DNA of 64,000 nt from the NCBI GenBank assembly GCA_002995645.1, contig PUHO01000001.1:1-64000 (forward strand), read 5' to 3'. Below the pieces are notes generated by a model, which did no database searches, was not told where the DNA came from, and saw nothing but the letters and a program-made list of their open reading frames with translations. Shown here piece after piece: positions 8,337 to 17,695 of this stretch. Position 1 is the stretch's first letter. Every line of letters begins with the position of its first letter. The stretch comes from SAR324 cluster bacterium (GTDB lineage Bacteria; SAR324; XYD2-FULL-50-16; HCM1). A program made the position numbers and the translations under genes.

Positions 8337-9338
8337 ATGGCACAAATACTTTCACAAGAAGAAGTAGACTCGTTATTACAAGGCATTAATAACGAACCGG
8401 ACGCTAATATTGATATGATAGATATTGACGATAGTAGCGTTATTCCGTACGACTTAATAAACCAAGATAGAATTATTCGCGGGCGCATGCCAACTTTGGA
8501 AATTATCCACGATCGTTTTATTCGTATGTTTCGTATGACTCTATCAACTGCACTACGCAAAGTGGTTGATATTAGTTCCAGAGCAACTGAGTTGATTAAG
8601 TTTGGTGAGTTTCTTAAAACTTTGCCTATTCCGTCTTCTTTAAATTTATTTCGTATTAATCCACTACGTGGGAACGCTATTTTTGTTTTAGAAACAAGGC
8701 TAGTATTTTCGTTAATAGATATTTTCTTTGGTGGAAACGGCGAACTAGAAACAAAAACAGAAGGGCGGGATTTTACGGCAATTGAACAAAAAATTATTCG
8801 CCGTGTTATCAGCTCCGCTCTAGAAGATTTACAAACTTCATGGAAGCCGGTTTTTCCTGTGCAAGTTTCTTTTGTGCGTATGGAAGTTAATCCGCAGTTT
8901 GTGGCAATTGTTCCACATAGTGAAGTCGTTGTTGTTGTTACGTTTGACGTAGAAATGTCGCGCGCTCCCATGATGCTTAGCATTTGCATACCCTATTCTA
9001 TGATTGAGCCTATTCGAGCAAAACTCGATTCAGGATTTCAAACAGATCAAAACGAAGAAGATCACGTTTGGGGGCGTCGTTTTAGGGAAAATCTGAACTT
9101 AGTAGACGTGGAAATTGTAGTTGAGCTTGGTCAAGTTACCATGTTAGTAGAGCAGTTCCTTGATCTACAAATTGGCGACGTGATCAGCCTTCCTTCGGAA
9201 GTAGATAAACCTTTAGATATTAAAGTGGAAGGTGTCCCTAAATTTCGCGGTGTGCAAGGGGTTTACAAAGGAAATCAAGCCGTACAAATCACAGAATACA
9301 TTTATGAAAAACCGATTGCCGAAGAATTAGAATACTAG
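8337..9338 (+). CDS. fliM: Flagellar motor switch protein FliM
   Basis: 333 aa, normal length. The N-terminal LSQEEVDSLLQG peptide (5-16) is the phospho-CheY docking segment. The middle CheC-like domain contains IIRGRMPTLEIIHDRF and LNLFRINPLRG, and the C-terminal SpoA-type domain (about 255-330) packs with FliN/FliG in the C-ring. It sets rotation direction. The sequence follows the proteobacterial pattern rather than the spirochaete or epsilonproteobacterial one, which is a main clue to the host's affiliation. It stands alone here, with no other switch genes, 40 bp after cdaR. Confidence 0.95.
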   Translation: MAQILSQEEVDSLLQGINNEPDANIDMIDIDDSSVIPYDLINQDRIIRGRMPTLEIIHDRFIRMFRMTLSTALRKVVDISSRATELIKFGEFLKTLPIPSSLNLFRINPLRGNAIFVLETRLVFSLIDIFFGGNGELETKTEGRDFTAIEQKIIRRVISSALEDLQTSWKPVFPVQVSFVRMEVNPQFVAIVPHSEVVVVVTFDVEMSRAPMMLSICIPYSMIEPIRAKLDSGFQTDQNEEDHVWGRRFRENLNLVDVEIVVELGQVTMLVEQFLDLQIGDVISLPSEVDKPLDIKVEGVPKFRGVQGVYKGNQAVQITEYIYEKPIAEELEY

Positions 9339-9357
9339 GCAAATAAATTGACAAAAA

Positions 9358-9378
9358 TACTATTACTATGCAATAGTA
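9358..9378. promoter_or_regulatory. Dyad in the fliM-pyrG gap
   Basis: TACTATT (9358-9364) and AATAGTA (9372-9378) are exact inverted repeats with a 7-base loop. A TTGACA-like hexamer lies just upstream at 9348-9353, so the dyad may overlap a promoter. No clear -10 at standard spacing was found. Confidence 0.3.
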
Positions 9379-9408
9379 AAAACATTTGAAGCACTGATTT
9401 ACCAATTG

Positions 9409-9448
9409 TTTTACAATACTATACAAGTAGGCGTTTAGCATTGTAAAA
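9409..9448. promoter_or_regulatory. Leader inverted repeat before pyrG
   Basis: TTTTACAAT (9409-9417) and ATTGTAAAA (9440-9448) are perfect 9-bp complements with a 22-base loop, ending 15 bases before the pyrG start and next to its ribosome binding site. It could fold in the mRNA leader and affect pyrG translation, or act as an operator. No T-run is present. Confidence 0.35.
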
Positions 9449-9463
9449 ATAAGGCTAGTATTA

Positions 9464-11086
9464 ATGAAAGAAAATTTTAACAACAAAATAATTTTTGTTA
9501 CTGGCGGCGTTGTTTCGTCACTTGGAAAAGGAATAGCCTCTGCCTCTATAGCGGCATTACTAGAATTGCACGGTTTAAAAGTAAGTTTTCTTAAACTTGA
9601 TCCGTATATTAACATAGATCCGGGAACGATGAGTCCGCAACAACACGGCGAAGTGTTCGTTACAGAAGACGGAGCGGAAACCGATCTAGACCTTGGACAT
9701 TACGAACGCTTTAGCGATGCCGTTATGTCTAAAAAAAATAATTATACTGCCGGAAAAATTTATCACGCTGTCTTGGAAAAAGAAAGACAAGGTTTTTATC
9801 TGGGAAATACTGTTCAAGTTATCCCGCATATTACAAATGAAATCCAAGATCGCATTGTTGACGTTGCTAAAGAATCAGACGTTACTCTTGTTGAAATTGG
9901 CGGCACTGTGGGCGATATTGAATCCCTTCCTTTTTTAGAAGCGATTCGCCAACTTTCCCATAAACTACCACAAAAACAAACTATTTTTATACACTTAACG
10001 TTAATCCCATGGATACCAACGGCAAGCGAACTTAAAAGCAAACCGACTCAACATAGCGTTAACAAACTACGTGAAATTGGCATACAACCGGATATTTTAC
10101 TTTGTCGTACACAAAAAACATTACCGCAAGAATTAAGAGCTAAAATATCGCAATTTACAAACGTACCAATTGAGACTGTCATTGCCGCGCAAGACACAGA
10201 TCCAATTTATAACGTGCCTATGCAATTCCAAAAAGAACAACTAGATTTGCAAATCCTTCGCGCGTTAGATCTACCGCAAAAAACAATATCCTTACATCGC
10301 TGGCAACAAATTGTAGACACCTGTAAGAATCCAAACGATACCGTTAAAATAGCTATTGTTGGGAAATATACAGAAACGAAAGACGCTTATAAAAGCTTGC
10401 AAGAAGCCTTAATCCACGGTGGCATTCAACATAACCTTAAAATAGAAAGTCACTATATATCAGCTAACGAACTAGAAGAGCAAGACGTCGCAACAACGTT
10501 ATCTTCGTTTCATAGTATTTTAGTGCCCGGCGGTTTCGGTAAAAGAGGAACTAACGGCAAAATGAAAGCCATTCAATTTGCAAGAGAGAACAAGATTCCA
10601 CTTCTTGGCATTTGTCTTGGTATGCATCTAGCTATTATTGAATACGCTCGTAACGTTCTCGGCTGGAAAGAAGCTTCGTCAACAGAGTTTCAAAAAACAA
10701 ATTACCCCATTATTGATTTAATGGAAGAGCAAAAAAAGCAAAAAGACTTAGGCGGCACTATGCGTCTTGGCAACTATAAAGCTATCCTTGCTAAAGACTC
10801 GCTACTTGCTTCTATTTATCAAACTGATCAAATCCAAGCAAGGCACCGTCATCGTTATGAATTTAACAACCTATATAAAAACGAACTAATACAAGCCGGT
10901 TTAAAGATTACAGGAGTTAATCCGGATTTAAATCTAGTAGAGGCAATTGAAATACAAAATCACCCTTGGTTTATTGCCGTTCAATATCATCCTGAATTTA
11001 CGTCTAAACCATATCAACCAAGTCCGTTATTTGCTTCTTTTGTAAAAGCTGCTTATGAATATAAGCAAACGTTAGCTAAAAAATAG
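9464..11086 (+). CDS. pyrG: CTP synthase
   Basis: 540 aa, the standard size. The N-terminal amidoligase domain opens with the P-loop-like VTGGVVSSLGKGI, with a DPYINIDPGTMSP nucleotide/Mg site. The C-terminal class I glutamine amidotransferase has oxyanion motif VPGGFGKRG, nucleophile Cys384 in LLGICLGMHL, and the His-Glu pair in QYHPEF. It makes CTP from UTP, ATP and glutamine. Preceded by a 125-bp gap with two inverted repeats, it is followed 6 bp later by an exported protein gene, which is probably co-transcribed. Confidence 0.97.
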   Translation: MKENFNNKIIFVTGGVVSSLGKGIASASIAALLELHGLKVSFLKLDPYINIDPGTMSPQQHGEVFVTEDGAETDLDLGHYERFSDAVMSKKNNYTAGKIYHAVLEKERQGFYLGNTVQVIPHITNEIQDRIVDVAKESDVTLVEIGGTVGDIESLPFLEAIRQLSHKLPQKQTIFIHLTLIPWIPTASELKSKPTQHSVNKLREIGIQPDILLCRTQKTLPQELRAKISQFTNVPIETVIAAQDTDPIYNVPMQFQKEQLDLQILRALDLPQKTISLHRWQQIVDTCKNPNDTVKIAIVGKYTETKDAYKSLQEALIHGGIQHNLKIESHYISANELEEQDVATTLSSFHSILVPGGFGKRGTNGKMKAIQFARENKIPLLGICLGMHLAIIEYARNVLGWKEASSTEFQKTNYPIIDLMEEQKKQKDLGGTMRLGNYKAILAKDSLLASIYQTDQIQARHRHRYEFNNLYKNELIQAGLKITGVNPDLNLVEAIEIQNHPWFIAVQYHPEFTSKPYQPSPLFASFVKAAYEYKQTLAKK

Positions 11087-11092
11087 ATTCTT

Positions 11093-11863
11093 ATGATAAA
11101 ATCAATTTGCGTACTTTGCCTTAGTATATGTTTACTTTGTACCAATGCATTTGCGCAAGCATTGTCGTCTTCTAATACGACTTCCCTTGTTGGGCAATTT
11201 ATTTTTATTGACGTACAAAAGGAGCATATTATTGTTTCCGATACGTTAACGTTTGAAAATGATTTTTACTTACCATTAAAAGCAAATTCTTCTTTTTGGA
11301 AAAAGTCTTTTCCTTTACATAGCACAAACAAAAAAGCGTTTTTAGGAGAAGAAGAAATACAGTTGCCACACCATATTAAAACAACGTTGCCTTTTGACCC
11401 TGAATTTGAAGAAGGAAAAACAAACCTTACTTTTCAATATACCTTAAACACGTCGTCCGGGAGCACCTGGTTTGCCCCGCCTATTATTGCTGATACGCAA
11501 AACCTTACTATTGCCACAAATAATAAAGCCGCTTTATTAAAGTTTTTATATGGCAATTTGCCAGTTAGCATAAAGGAAAGCACGATGCAACACGACTCGG
11601 TTTTATATCGTTCTTTTACCATTAAGCCCGCTATTTTTGGCAAAAAGGCTTTAGCTGATGGCACCAGTGATAAAAGTAAACTTATCCGTTTAGCTAAACA
11701 ATATAAAGAAGATCCGCAAAGAGTACTCACGATTATAGTGTATAATCTACCGCTTACTACTATGTCTAATTGGATTGTTGCAATCAGTATTTTTCTTTTC
11801 TCTCTCTTGATTCTTGTTTTTTTCTTTTATAAAAAACTAGCATTGCTACAAAAACGTAACTAG
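11093..11863 (+). CDS. Exported protein with C-terminal membrane anchor, unknown
   Basis: 256 aa, not recognised. It has a signal peptide (hydrophobic 4-20, likely cleavage after AFA). A ~190-residue extracytoplasmic region is rich in beta-type and polar residues, and one transmembrane helix (about 226-248) precedes a short basic cytoplasmic tail. No Cys pairs or catalytic motif are apparent in the mature region. It lies 6 bp after pyrG and 49 bp before a membrane protease. The single anchor with the bulk outside suggests an envelope protein; nothing more specific can be claimed. Confidence 0.7.
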   Translation: MIKSICVLCLSICLLCTNAFAQALSSSNTTSLVGQFIFIDVQKEHIIVSDTLTFENDFYLPLKANSSFWKKSFPLHSTNKKAFLGEEEIQLPHHIKTTLPFDPEFEEGKTNLTFQYTLNTSSGSTWFAPPIIADTQNLTIATNNKAALLKFLYGNLPVSIKESTMQHDSVLYRSFTIKPAIFGKKALADGTSDKSKLIRLAKQYKEDPQRVLTIIVYNLPLTTMSNWIVAISIFLFSLLILVFFFYKKLALLQKRN

Positions 11864-11912
11864 CTTTTTATATATTCTCGTCGTTTTGTAAAAAATATAA
11901 AGGAACTTCATT

Positions 11913-12677
11913 TTGTCTTTATTTTCCTCTTTCACAAAAAAACAGAACGCAACAGAAGAAAATAAGATAAACACAAAAAAAGCTCCGCCTCGTTTTGGCT
12001 ATATAAAAGCGTCTAGATCCCCTTTATACGCTTGTATTAACGCGTGTATTCTTTTATGTTTATACGAAGCTATTTTAAACGTCTCTGAACTAGGCTCGCC
12101 CCATGTTCGTAATTTATCGGATTTATGGTTTCGCACTATTTTGCTTGCTTTCCACATTTCCTATCACACCTCTTTTTTCATTTTCTTCGGCATATGTTTT
12201 TGTTTAGGTTTATTTTTCTTTATTAAAACAAGGCAACCTGTTTCTATATATTATTTATCTTTCATCTTAATGGAAGCTTGCGTTTGGGCATGGTTAATAT
12301 ATATGTTTAGCTCTATATCTCATTATTTTCCTTTAAGCTTACAAACAAATAAATTCACCTCTATTGGCTTAGCTATTGGCGCCGGATTATTTGAAGAGTT
12401 GCTTTTTCGCGTTTTACTCATGCAAGGCTTAGTAAAAATAAATACTTATTTTATAAAATCGCTCACAATTAACTACGTTTTGGCAGTTACTATATCTGCT
12501 TTTTTATTTTCTGCTTCCCATCATATCGGTAACGGTGCCTATATTTTTACATGGCATAGTTTTTTCTTTCGCTTTCTTGCCGGTTTATTTTTTAGTGGTT
12601 TATATTCTGTTCGCGGTTTTTCTGTTACTGCATATACGCATATGTGGTATGATATTTTTGTTATTCTTACAACCTAA
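11913..12677 (+). CDS. CPBP-family intramembrane protease, TTG start
   Basis: 254 aa with about six to seven membrane segments. The CPBP (Abi/Rce1-like) motifs are present in order: EExxxR (FEELLFR), FxxxH within FLFSASHH, and HxxxD (HMWYD). These residues form the glutamate/histidine active site of such membrane proteases. The start is TTG at 11913, supported by AAAGGAA at about 11899-11905; the next in-frame Met would remove the first membrane segments. Substrate unknown. Family members act in prenyl-protein processing, bacteriocin immunity or envelope signalling. Confidence 0.8.
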   Translation: MSLFSSFTKKQNATEENKINTKKAPPRFGYIKASRSPLYACINACILLCLYEAILNVSELGSPHVRNLSDLWFRTILLAFHISYHTSFFIFFGICFCLGLFFFIKTRQPVSIYYLSFILMEACVWAWLIYMFSSISHYFPLSLQTNKFTSIGLAIGAGLFEELLFRVLLMQGLVKINTYFIKSLTINYVLAVTISAFLFSASHHIGNGAYIFTWHSFFFRFLAGLFFSGLYSVRGFSVTAYTHMWYDIFVILTT

Positions 12678-12833
12678 TCCCTGCAAAAATCATAGTTTTC
12701 CCTTCTTATTTTATACTATAATTACAATTATATATCTGAAAAATCTTGCTTTTTTTTGCTATTTATATTATGATAGTGCTATATCAAAAATATAATTATC
12801 TTAGCAAAACGAACATAAAAATATACAAAACAT

Positions 12834-14144
12834 ATGAAAAATTGGATTTTATTATTACTTCTTTGTCTTTTAATAACACTAACAAGTTGCGGAAAAACAG
12901 TAGAAAACTATTTAATTTTAAGTGACGTACAAGGCAACGCGGCATTCCAAGAAAACACGCCGGACGCAAGGGTTGTTAACGTACGCGCTAAAGCTATAAT
13001 TAAAGCCGAAAGTGTAGTAAACGCACAAAAACAAGCGCTTTCAGTTGCTTCTCAAAAAGCAGTTGATCAAGTGGTTAGAGAAGTAACAACAGCAGAACAA
13101 TATAATGCTAATTATAAAAAAATAGATGCCTATTTTAAGAAAAATATAGAAAAATATATTTTAGCTTCCCAAATTACAGGGACACGTAAAATATATGAAG
13201 ATCGCTTTCTTGGCATTTTTGCTTCGTTCAAAGTAAGCAGGCAAAAAATAGTAGTAGCATTACAAAAAGATCTACATGTTCTTGACACGAGCACAAACAC
13301 CATGGTTGCCGTAGTAACAAGTAAAAAAGATGCGTCTTTAGGACAATATGGAATCAAACTAGCCGACGTAGAAAACGCACTTTTAAACCAAGCGCAAACC
13401 GACTTAAATCAAAGGGGACTCTACGCGATAGATTACCATAATGCCCTTGCTCAAATGGCAGAAAATAAGCAACAAAAAGCAAAACTACAAAACGTATCAA
13501 AAGATCAATTTTTAAACCTAGTTAATGCTAAAAAAGAAACAACAAATAGTTTTTATGGTAGCGGCGGGATAAAACAACTACAACAAATTGCTAAAATAGT
13601 CATAGAAGTCAACGTGATGTCTATTAGCAAAACAAAAAACACAATGGCGTTAAATCTAAGTGTAACCGCAAAAAATACGTCTTTTGGAACTAGAGGCGCC
13701 TTTGCCAACACAGTTATACAAGTAGCAAGAAAAGGCAACGACTCATCTGATAATACGGCAATGATAACGGCGTTAATCCAAGATAGTTACAGCAAAATGA
13801 AAAAAGAATTCATTCCGCAAGTGATTAAAGAAATGGCAGCCGTACAAATTTCAGATAAACAACTTATTGCTTACGATATTGTAGCGCAAGGTTTTTCCGC
13901 TAGTGAAATACGAAAAATTCGCCGTACTTTTTCGCAAAAACAAACGGATTCTATACGCTATATAGACTATAATAACGAATTACAAAGGGTACGCCCTTCT
14001 TTAGTTTTATTTTATTTTCGATCTAATGAAAAAGCAACGCATTTAGCTGATTACATGCTTGATACTTTAGATTCCATAGGTTTACATTCACAAGAGCCTT
14101 TAGTTGCTCCTGGACAAACAGATATTATTTTTATAAAGAAATAA
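12834..14144 (+). CDS. Lipoprotein, LPP20/FlgT-like N-terminal pattern
   Basis: 436 aa. The signal peptide ends in lipobox LTSC (Cys19). Residues about 47-130 show the pattern of LPP20/FlgT-type proteins (VVNVRAKAIIKAESVVNAQKQALSVA), an alternating motif with regularly spaced Ala. A long C-terminal part follows with beta/alpha features reminiscent of FlgT-like flagellar accessory proteins. The exact family is uncertain. It is directly followed, with no gap, by another lipoprotein, suggesting an outer-membrane pair. A link to the flagellum is only a hypothesis. Confidence 0.65.
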   Translation: MKNWILLLLLCLLITLTSCGKTVENYLILSDVQGNAAFQENTPDARVVNVRAKAIIKAESVVNAQKQALSVASQKAVDQVVREVTTAEQYNANYKKIDAYFKKNIEKYILASQITGTRKIYEDRFLGIFASFKVSRQKIVVALQKDLHVLDTSTNTMVAVVTSKKDASLGQYGIKLADVENALLNQAQTDLNQRGLYAIDYHNALAQMAENKQQKAKLQNVSKDQFLNLVNAKKETTNSFYGSGGIKQLQQIAKIVIEVNVMSISKTKNTMALNLSVTAKNTSFGTRGAFANTVIQVARKGNDSSDNTAMITALIQDSYSKMKKEFIPQVIKEMAAVQISDKQLIAYDIVAQGFSASEIRKIRRTFSQKQTDSIRYIDYNNELQRVRPSLVLFYFRSNEKATHLADYMLDTLDSIGLHSQEPLVAPGQTDIIFIKK

Positions 14145-15020
14145 ATGAACTGGCGATTTTATCTATTATTATGTTCTATCCTTTTTGTGCTCTTTAGTTG
14201 CGGATCTAGCGCGAGTCTTGAACAGCAACAAGCTTTATACAATCAAGGACAAAAAGAACAAAGTTTAGCAATGGCAAGCGATTTGCTTTCTAGCGGCGAT
14301 CCGGACGTACAAATTCAAGCACTACGCTTTATTAGTAAAGTTCACGACACGAAAGCCGGCGAAGAAGTAGTTGATTTGTTTGACTCTCCTAGTTTGCAAG
14401 TCCAAAACCAAGCCATTATCACAGCAGGGGAAATACACTACGCCCCGGCAAAAGATAAGCTCTTAGGCTATATTTTTACAAACAGACCGTCTAGAAAAGC
14501 CGCGGTTATCCGTAGTTACCAATCTATAGGGGCAAAAGGCGTACAACCGCTTATTACTAAATGGGAAACAACGAGCGATCCGGCAAAAAAGAAAGTACTA
14601 CTTTCCTTTATAAAAAAAATAGGCGCCGCGTCGGCAGATGCGATTATACTATCGTTCAAAGACAATGCACTTGAAGAAAACAAAGAGAAAATACAACTAC
14701 TAGTACAATTCCATTCTCCAGTTGTTGCCGCCGTTTTATTAGAGCACATAAGCGAAGAAAATATCGTTCATTCTGTATCATACGCTATACAAGCTATGGG
14801 AAACGATGCGATAAATCCACTCATTGCCGCTTTACAAAAATTGCATTTGACTACAACAGACAAAAAGCAACTTGCAAAACAAGCGCGTATTATTTTCTTA
14901 CTTGGCGAGATTAAGGCAACTAAAGCTATTCCTTTATTAACGCGCTATACCTATAGTCCTGATTTAATTTTACAAGCACGCGCGCACCAAGCTTTGAAAA
15001 AAATTCGTGGCTATTCGTAA
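14145..15020 (+). CDS. HEAT-repeat lipoprotein
   Basis: 291 aa. The lipobox LFSC (Cys19) follows a hydrophobic leader. The mature part is a series of HEAT/Armadillo-like helical pairs (DPDVQIQALRFISKVHD; SLQVQNQAIITAGEIHY; SYAIQAMGNDAINPLIAAL), a scaffold for protein contacts. Its ATG follows immediately on the stop of the preceding lipoprotein, so the two are translated together. The role is unknown; periplasmic or outer-membrane scaffolding is likely. Confidence 0.75.
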   Translation: MNWRFYLLLCSILFVLFSCGSSASLEQQQALYNQGQKEQSLAMASDLLSSGDPDVQIQALRFISKVHDTKAGEEVVDLFDSPSLQVQNQAIITAGEIHYAPAKDKLLGYIFTNRPSRKAAVIRSYQSIGAKGVQPLITKWETTSDPAKKKVLLSFIKKIGAASADAIILSFKDNALEENKEKIQLLVQFHSPVVAAVLLEHISEENIVHSVSYAIQAMGNDAINPLIAALQKLHLTTTDKKQLAKQARIIFLLGEIKATKAIPLLTRYTYSPDLILQARAHQALKKIRGYS

Positions 15021-15034
15021 AGATTAAGTCTTGC

Positions 15035-15251
15035 TATGAAGCAAGTATTTTATCCACTAAATCAAGTAAGCTATCGGATCTATAATCCGGTTGCTTATAG
15101 TAAGGATTATATATTTCTCTTTTCCTTGTAACATAACCTATTTTAAGCCCGGCTTTCGCTGCTCCTGTTAAATCCCAATCATGAGTTGCCACCATCACCA
15201 CATCTTGCACCGCTAGCCCTTCTTCTTTCGCTACGTATTGATATATACCTT
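15035..15251 (-). pseudogene. Tandem copy of the HAD gene 3' end
   Basis: This 217-bp block repeats 15252-15468, the last third of the neighbouring HAD gene. On the minus strand it still encodes GIYQYVAKEEGLAVQDVV through LLDLVDKILAS, with about ten amino-acid changes. It lacks the nucleophile half, so it cannot be an active enzyme. The substitutions show that the duplication is not recent. Confidence 0.85.
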
Positions 15252-15916
15252 TATGAAGCAAGTATTTTATCCACTAAATCAAGTAAGCTCTCGGCTCTAT
15301 AATCCGCTTGCTTATAGTAAGGATTATATATTTCTTTTTTCCTTGTAACATAACCTGTTTTAAGCCCGGCTTGCTTTGCTCCTGTTAAATCCCAATCATG
15401 AGTTGCCACCATCACCACATCTTGCACCGCTAGCCCTTCTTCTTTCGCTACGTATTGATATATACCTTGAAACGGTTTATATCTTTGCACAGCATCAACA
15501 GAATAATAATTGTCAAATAAATCTAGGATTTGCGCGTTTGTAAGTTGCTCTTGCATCATTGCTAAAGAAGAATTAGAAACGGCTATCACTTTAACATCAT
15601 GTTCTTGCAGTTTTTGTAACGACTCGGCAACGTCGTCATAAGCAGGTAATTTTTTAAACGCCCCAAGAATATCTTCTTTAATTACAGAAGTAAATTCTTT
15701 TTGCTGTTCATAAAATATATTTTCTAGGACGGCGCTACTTAACTCACCAAAATTTTTATAATCTTCTGTTATTCCTATCACAGTAGACGTATGTAGCAAT
15801 TTAGCAAACCAATACTTTACAACATAATCATCGCTAAAATACTTGTCAAACGTTTGCTTTAATACGCTTAAGTTTAACAAGGTTTCGTTCATATCAAAAA
15901 AAGCAGCTTTAATCAT
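15251..15916 (-). CDS. HAD-superfamily hydrolase, haloacid dehalogenase type II-like
   Basis: 221 aa from the chosen start. Motif I is FFDMNETLL (nucleophile Asp near residue 8), motif II VIAVSNSS, motif III the Lys of RYKPFQG, and motif IV near ATHDWDLTGA, as in L-2-haloacid dehalogenase-type HADs. The DxNET variant of motif I is typical of that subgroup. The longer frame begins at 15955, but ATG at 15916 is preceded by GGGAGAA at good spacing and puts motif I at the N-terminus. It is the last gene of the frd-ubiX-ABC run, 41 bp after the ABC gene. Substrate unknown. Confidence 0.85.
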   Translation of the reverse strand: MIKAAFFDMNETLLNLSVLKQTFDKYFSDDYVVKYWFAKLLHTSTVIGITEDYKNFGELSSAVLENIFYEQQKEFTSVIKEDILGAFKKLPAYDDVAESLQKLQEHDVKVIAVSNSSLAMMQEQLTNAQILDLFDNYYSVDAVQRYKPFQGIYQYVAKEEGLAVQDVVMVATHDWDLTGAKQAGLKTGYVTRKKEIYNPYYKQADYRAESLLDLVDKILAS

Positions 15917-15957
15917 GGCTATTCTCCCACTATTTGTATTTAAAATTGTACACAAAA

Positions 15958-17022
15958 TTAGTATATTCGCTTTTCTGTTTTTTTATCAAAGAAAAATATT
16001 TTTTCCTGATTAAAAGTAATATATACGTCTGTACCAACAGGGACAATTTGCTTGCTAAATACGCGAAAAGTATCTTGCCCCATTGCAATTTGCACTTGCC
16101 ATTCTCGCCCTAAGTTCTCGCATAAAATCACCTTACCTTGTAAAGCCGACTCTTGCGGGGTTAGTGATAAACTGCAATCTTCCGTACGAATACCAAGCCA
16201 AAGAGCTTCGCCAACTTGAACGGCTTCAGGAAGGGGCGAAAAAGCAAGGTCTCCGCTATGAGTACGAACACTTGTCTTCGTTTGGCAGGTTACTTCTACA
16301 AAGTTGCAAGGTGGCGTACCAAGAAAATGGGCAACAAACTTGCAACTAGGATCATTATACAAAGCTGACGGCGTCCCGCTTTGCAAAATCGTTCCGTCTT
16401 TCATAACAATAAGCTTATCTGCTAACGTCATAGCTTCATGTTGATCGTGCGTTACATACACTGTTGTTCTTTGCAAACGTAAATGCAATTTAGCAATCTC
16501 TTCTCTTGTTCTTTCCCTTAACCTGGCGTCTAAATTAGAAAGCGGTTCGTCAAATAAAAAAACTTTCGGTTCACGAACTAGCGCCCTTCCAATGGCAACG
16601 CGTTGCCTTTGTCCACCTGATAAAGCTGCCGGTTTCTTATGTAATAATTTTTCAATTTCCAATAATTGACTGACTTGCTTGATTTTCTTATCTCTTTCTT
16701 GTTTCGGTTGTTTTAATATTCGTAAAGGATAAGCCAGGTTATCGGCTACCGTTAAATGCGGATAAAGTGCGTAGTTTTGAAAAACCATACCAATACCCCT
16801 TTCTTTTGCCGCTATGTGGGTTACGTCTGTTTCATCAAAAATAATTTTACCACCTTGCACTTCTTCTAGACCGGCAAGGCTACGAAGCAACGTTGTTTTA
16901 CCACAACCACTAGGTCCAACAAGAACGACAAACTCGCCGCTAGCAACGTTTAGCGTTATATGGGAAAGAATACGCAGATTACCAAACGATTTTTCTAAAT
17001 TTTCTATATAAATAGCGGTCAC
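15958..17022 (-). CDS. ABC transporter ATPase, MalK/UgpC type
   Basis: 354 aa from a GTG start at 17022 (the open frame extends to 17097, overlapping ubiX). Walker A GPSGCGKTT, signature LSGGQRQRVAIGRAL, Walker B VFLFDEPLSNLDARLR and switch His in VYVTHDQHEA are intact. The C-terminal ~110 residues form the OB/TOBE regulatory part of CUT1-type importers. No permease or binding-protein gene is nearby, so it probably serves a transporter encoded elsewhere. Sugar, glycerol-3-phosphate, polyamine or iron substrates cannot be separated by sequence alone. It starts 7 bp after the ubiX stop. Confidence 0.85.
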   Translation of the reverse strand: MTAIYIENLEKSFGNLRILSHITLNVASGEFVVLVGPSGCGKTTLLRSLAGLEEVQGGKIIFDETDVTHIAAKERGIGMVFQNYALYPHLTVADNLAYPLRILKQPKQERDKKIKQVSQLLEIEKLLHKKPAALSGGQRQRVAIGRALVREPKVFLFDEPLSNLDARLRERTREEIAKLHLRLQRTTVYVTHDQHEAMTLADKLIVMKDGTILQSGTPSALYNDPSCKFVAHFLGTPPCNFVEVTCQTKTSVRTHSGDLAFSPLPEAVQVGEALWLGIRTEDCSLSLTPQESALQGKVILCENLGREWQVQIAMGQDTFRVFSKQIVPVGTDVYITFNQEKIFFFDKKTEKRIY

Positions 17023-17029
17023 AATAAAC

Positions 17030-17620
17030 TCACTTTGTTTTCCAACGTTGATATAAGTTGTGCTCAAAATGGAAGAGATCAAGCACTTTTCCAACAACGT
17101 GATTTAATAAATCATCTATACTAGTAGGCATATGATAAAAGCCCGGAGACGGCGGCATAATAATACAATTATCACGTGATAAGCGGAGCATATTTTCTAA
17201 ATGTCCGGTATGCAGTGGCATTTCCCTTGGCGCAAGGATAAGTTTCCGTCTTTCTTTACGGCAAACGTCCGCCGCTCTAATTAATAAAGAGTTCGTATAT
17301 GAATGGGCAATAGCGCTTAACGTTTTAATAGAACAAGGAAGCACGACCATACCGTCTATAGGAAAGGACCCGCTTGCAACAGACGACGCAAGATTTTCAT
17401 TATCATATACATAATCGGCAAGTTCGTTTACTTGCTCTATAGTATAGTTAGTTTCTAACTGTATATTTTGCTTTGCTTGTTTCGTGCAAATTAAATGTAC
17501 ATGGCAACAAGCCAACTCGCGGCAAGCTTCTAGCAAACGAATGCCATAAATCACACCGGACGCGCCACTTAATCCAACAATAATATGAGGCTTTATTTTC
17601 TGTTCTTTTGCGATAACCAT
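17030..17620 (-). CDS. ubiX: UbiX-family flavin prenyltransferase
   Basis: 196 aa. Motifs of the family are GLSGASGVIYGIRLL near the N-terminus (FMN site), SSVASGSFPIDGMVVLPCS, and LAPREMPLH. UbiX prenylates reduced FMN with dimethylallyl phosphate to make the prFMN cofactor of UbiD-type decarboxylases. It sits in a run after frdCAB (76 bp downstream of frdB). In an anaerobe with menaquinone-linked fumarate reductase, a role in quinone biosynthesis is plausible but inferred. No ubiD is in the window. Confidence 0.9.
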   Translation of the reverse strand: MVIAKEQKIKPHIIVGLSGASGVIYGIRLLEACRELACCHVHLICTKQAKQNIQLETNYTIEQVNELADYVYDNENLASSVASGSFPIDGMVVLPCSIKTLSAIAHSYTNSLLIRAADVCRKERRKLILAPREMPLHTGHLENMLRLSRDNCIIMPPSPGFYHMPTSIDDLLNHVVGKVLDLFHFEHNLYQRWKTK

Positions 17621-17695
17621 AGTACAATATAAATAAAAGACAAAGAAATATAATAAAATACTCCTTTGTCTTTAAATAAAAGAATAAAGCTAATG

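Noticed and set aside
12834..14144. Firm call of a flagellar FlgT protein
   Set aside because: Only the N-terminal Ala-rich pattern is suggestive, and the neighbours are not flagellar genes.
15958..17022. Maltose transport function for the ABC ATPase
   Set aside because: The MalK-like layout is shared by many importers, and no permease or binding protein is adjacent.
17030..17097. Longer ABC ATPase start overlapping ubiX
   Set aside because: The extra 25 residues do not resemble ABC ATPases and overlap ubiX; GTG at 17022 starts the family sequence 7 bp after the ubiX stop.
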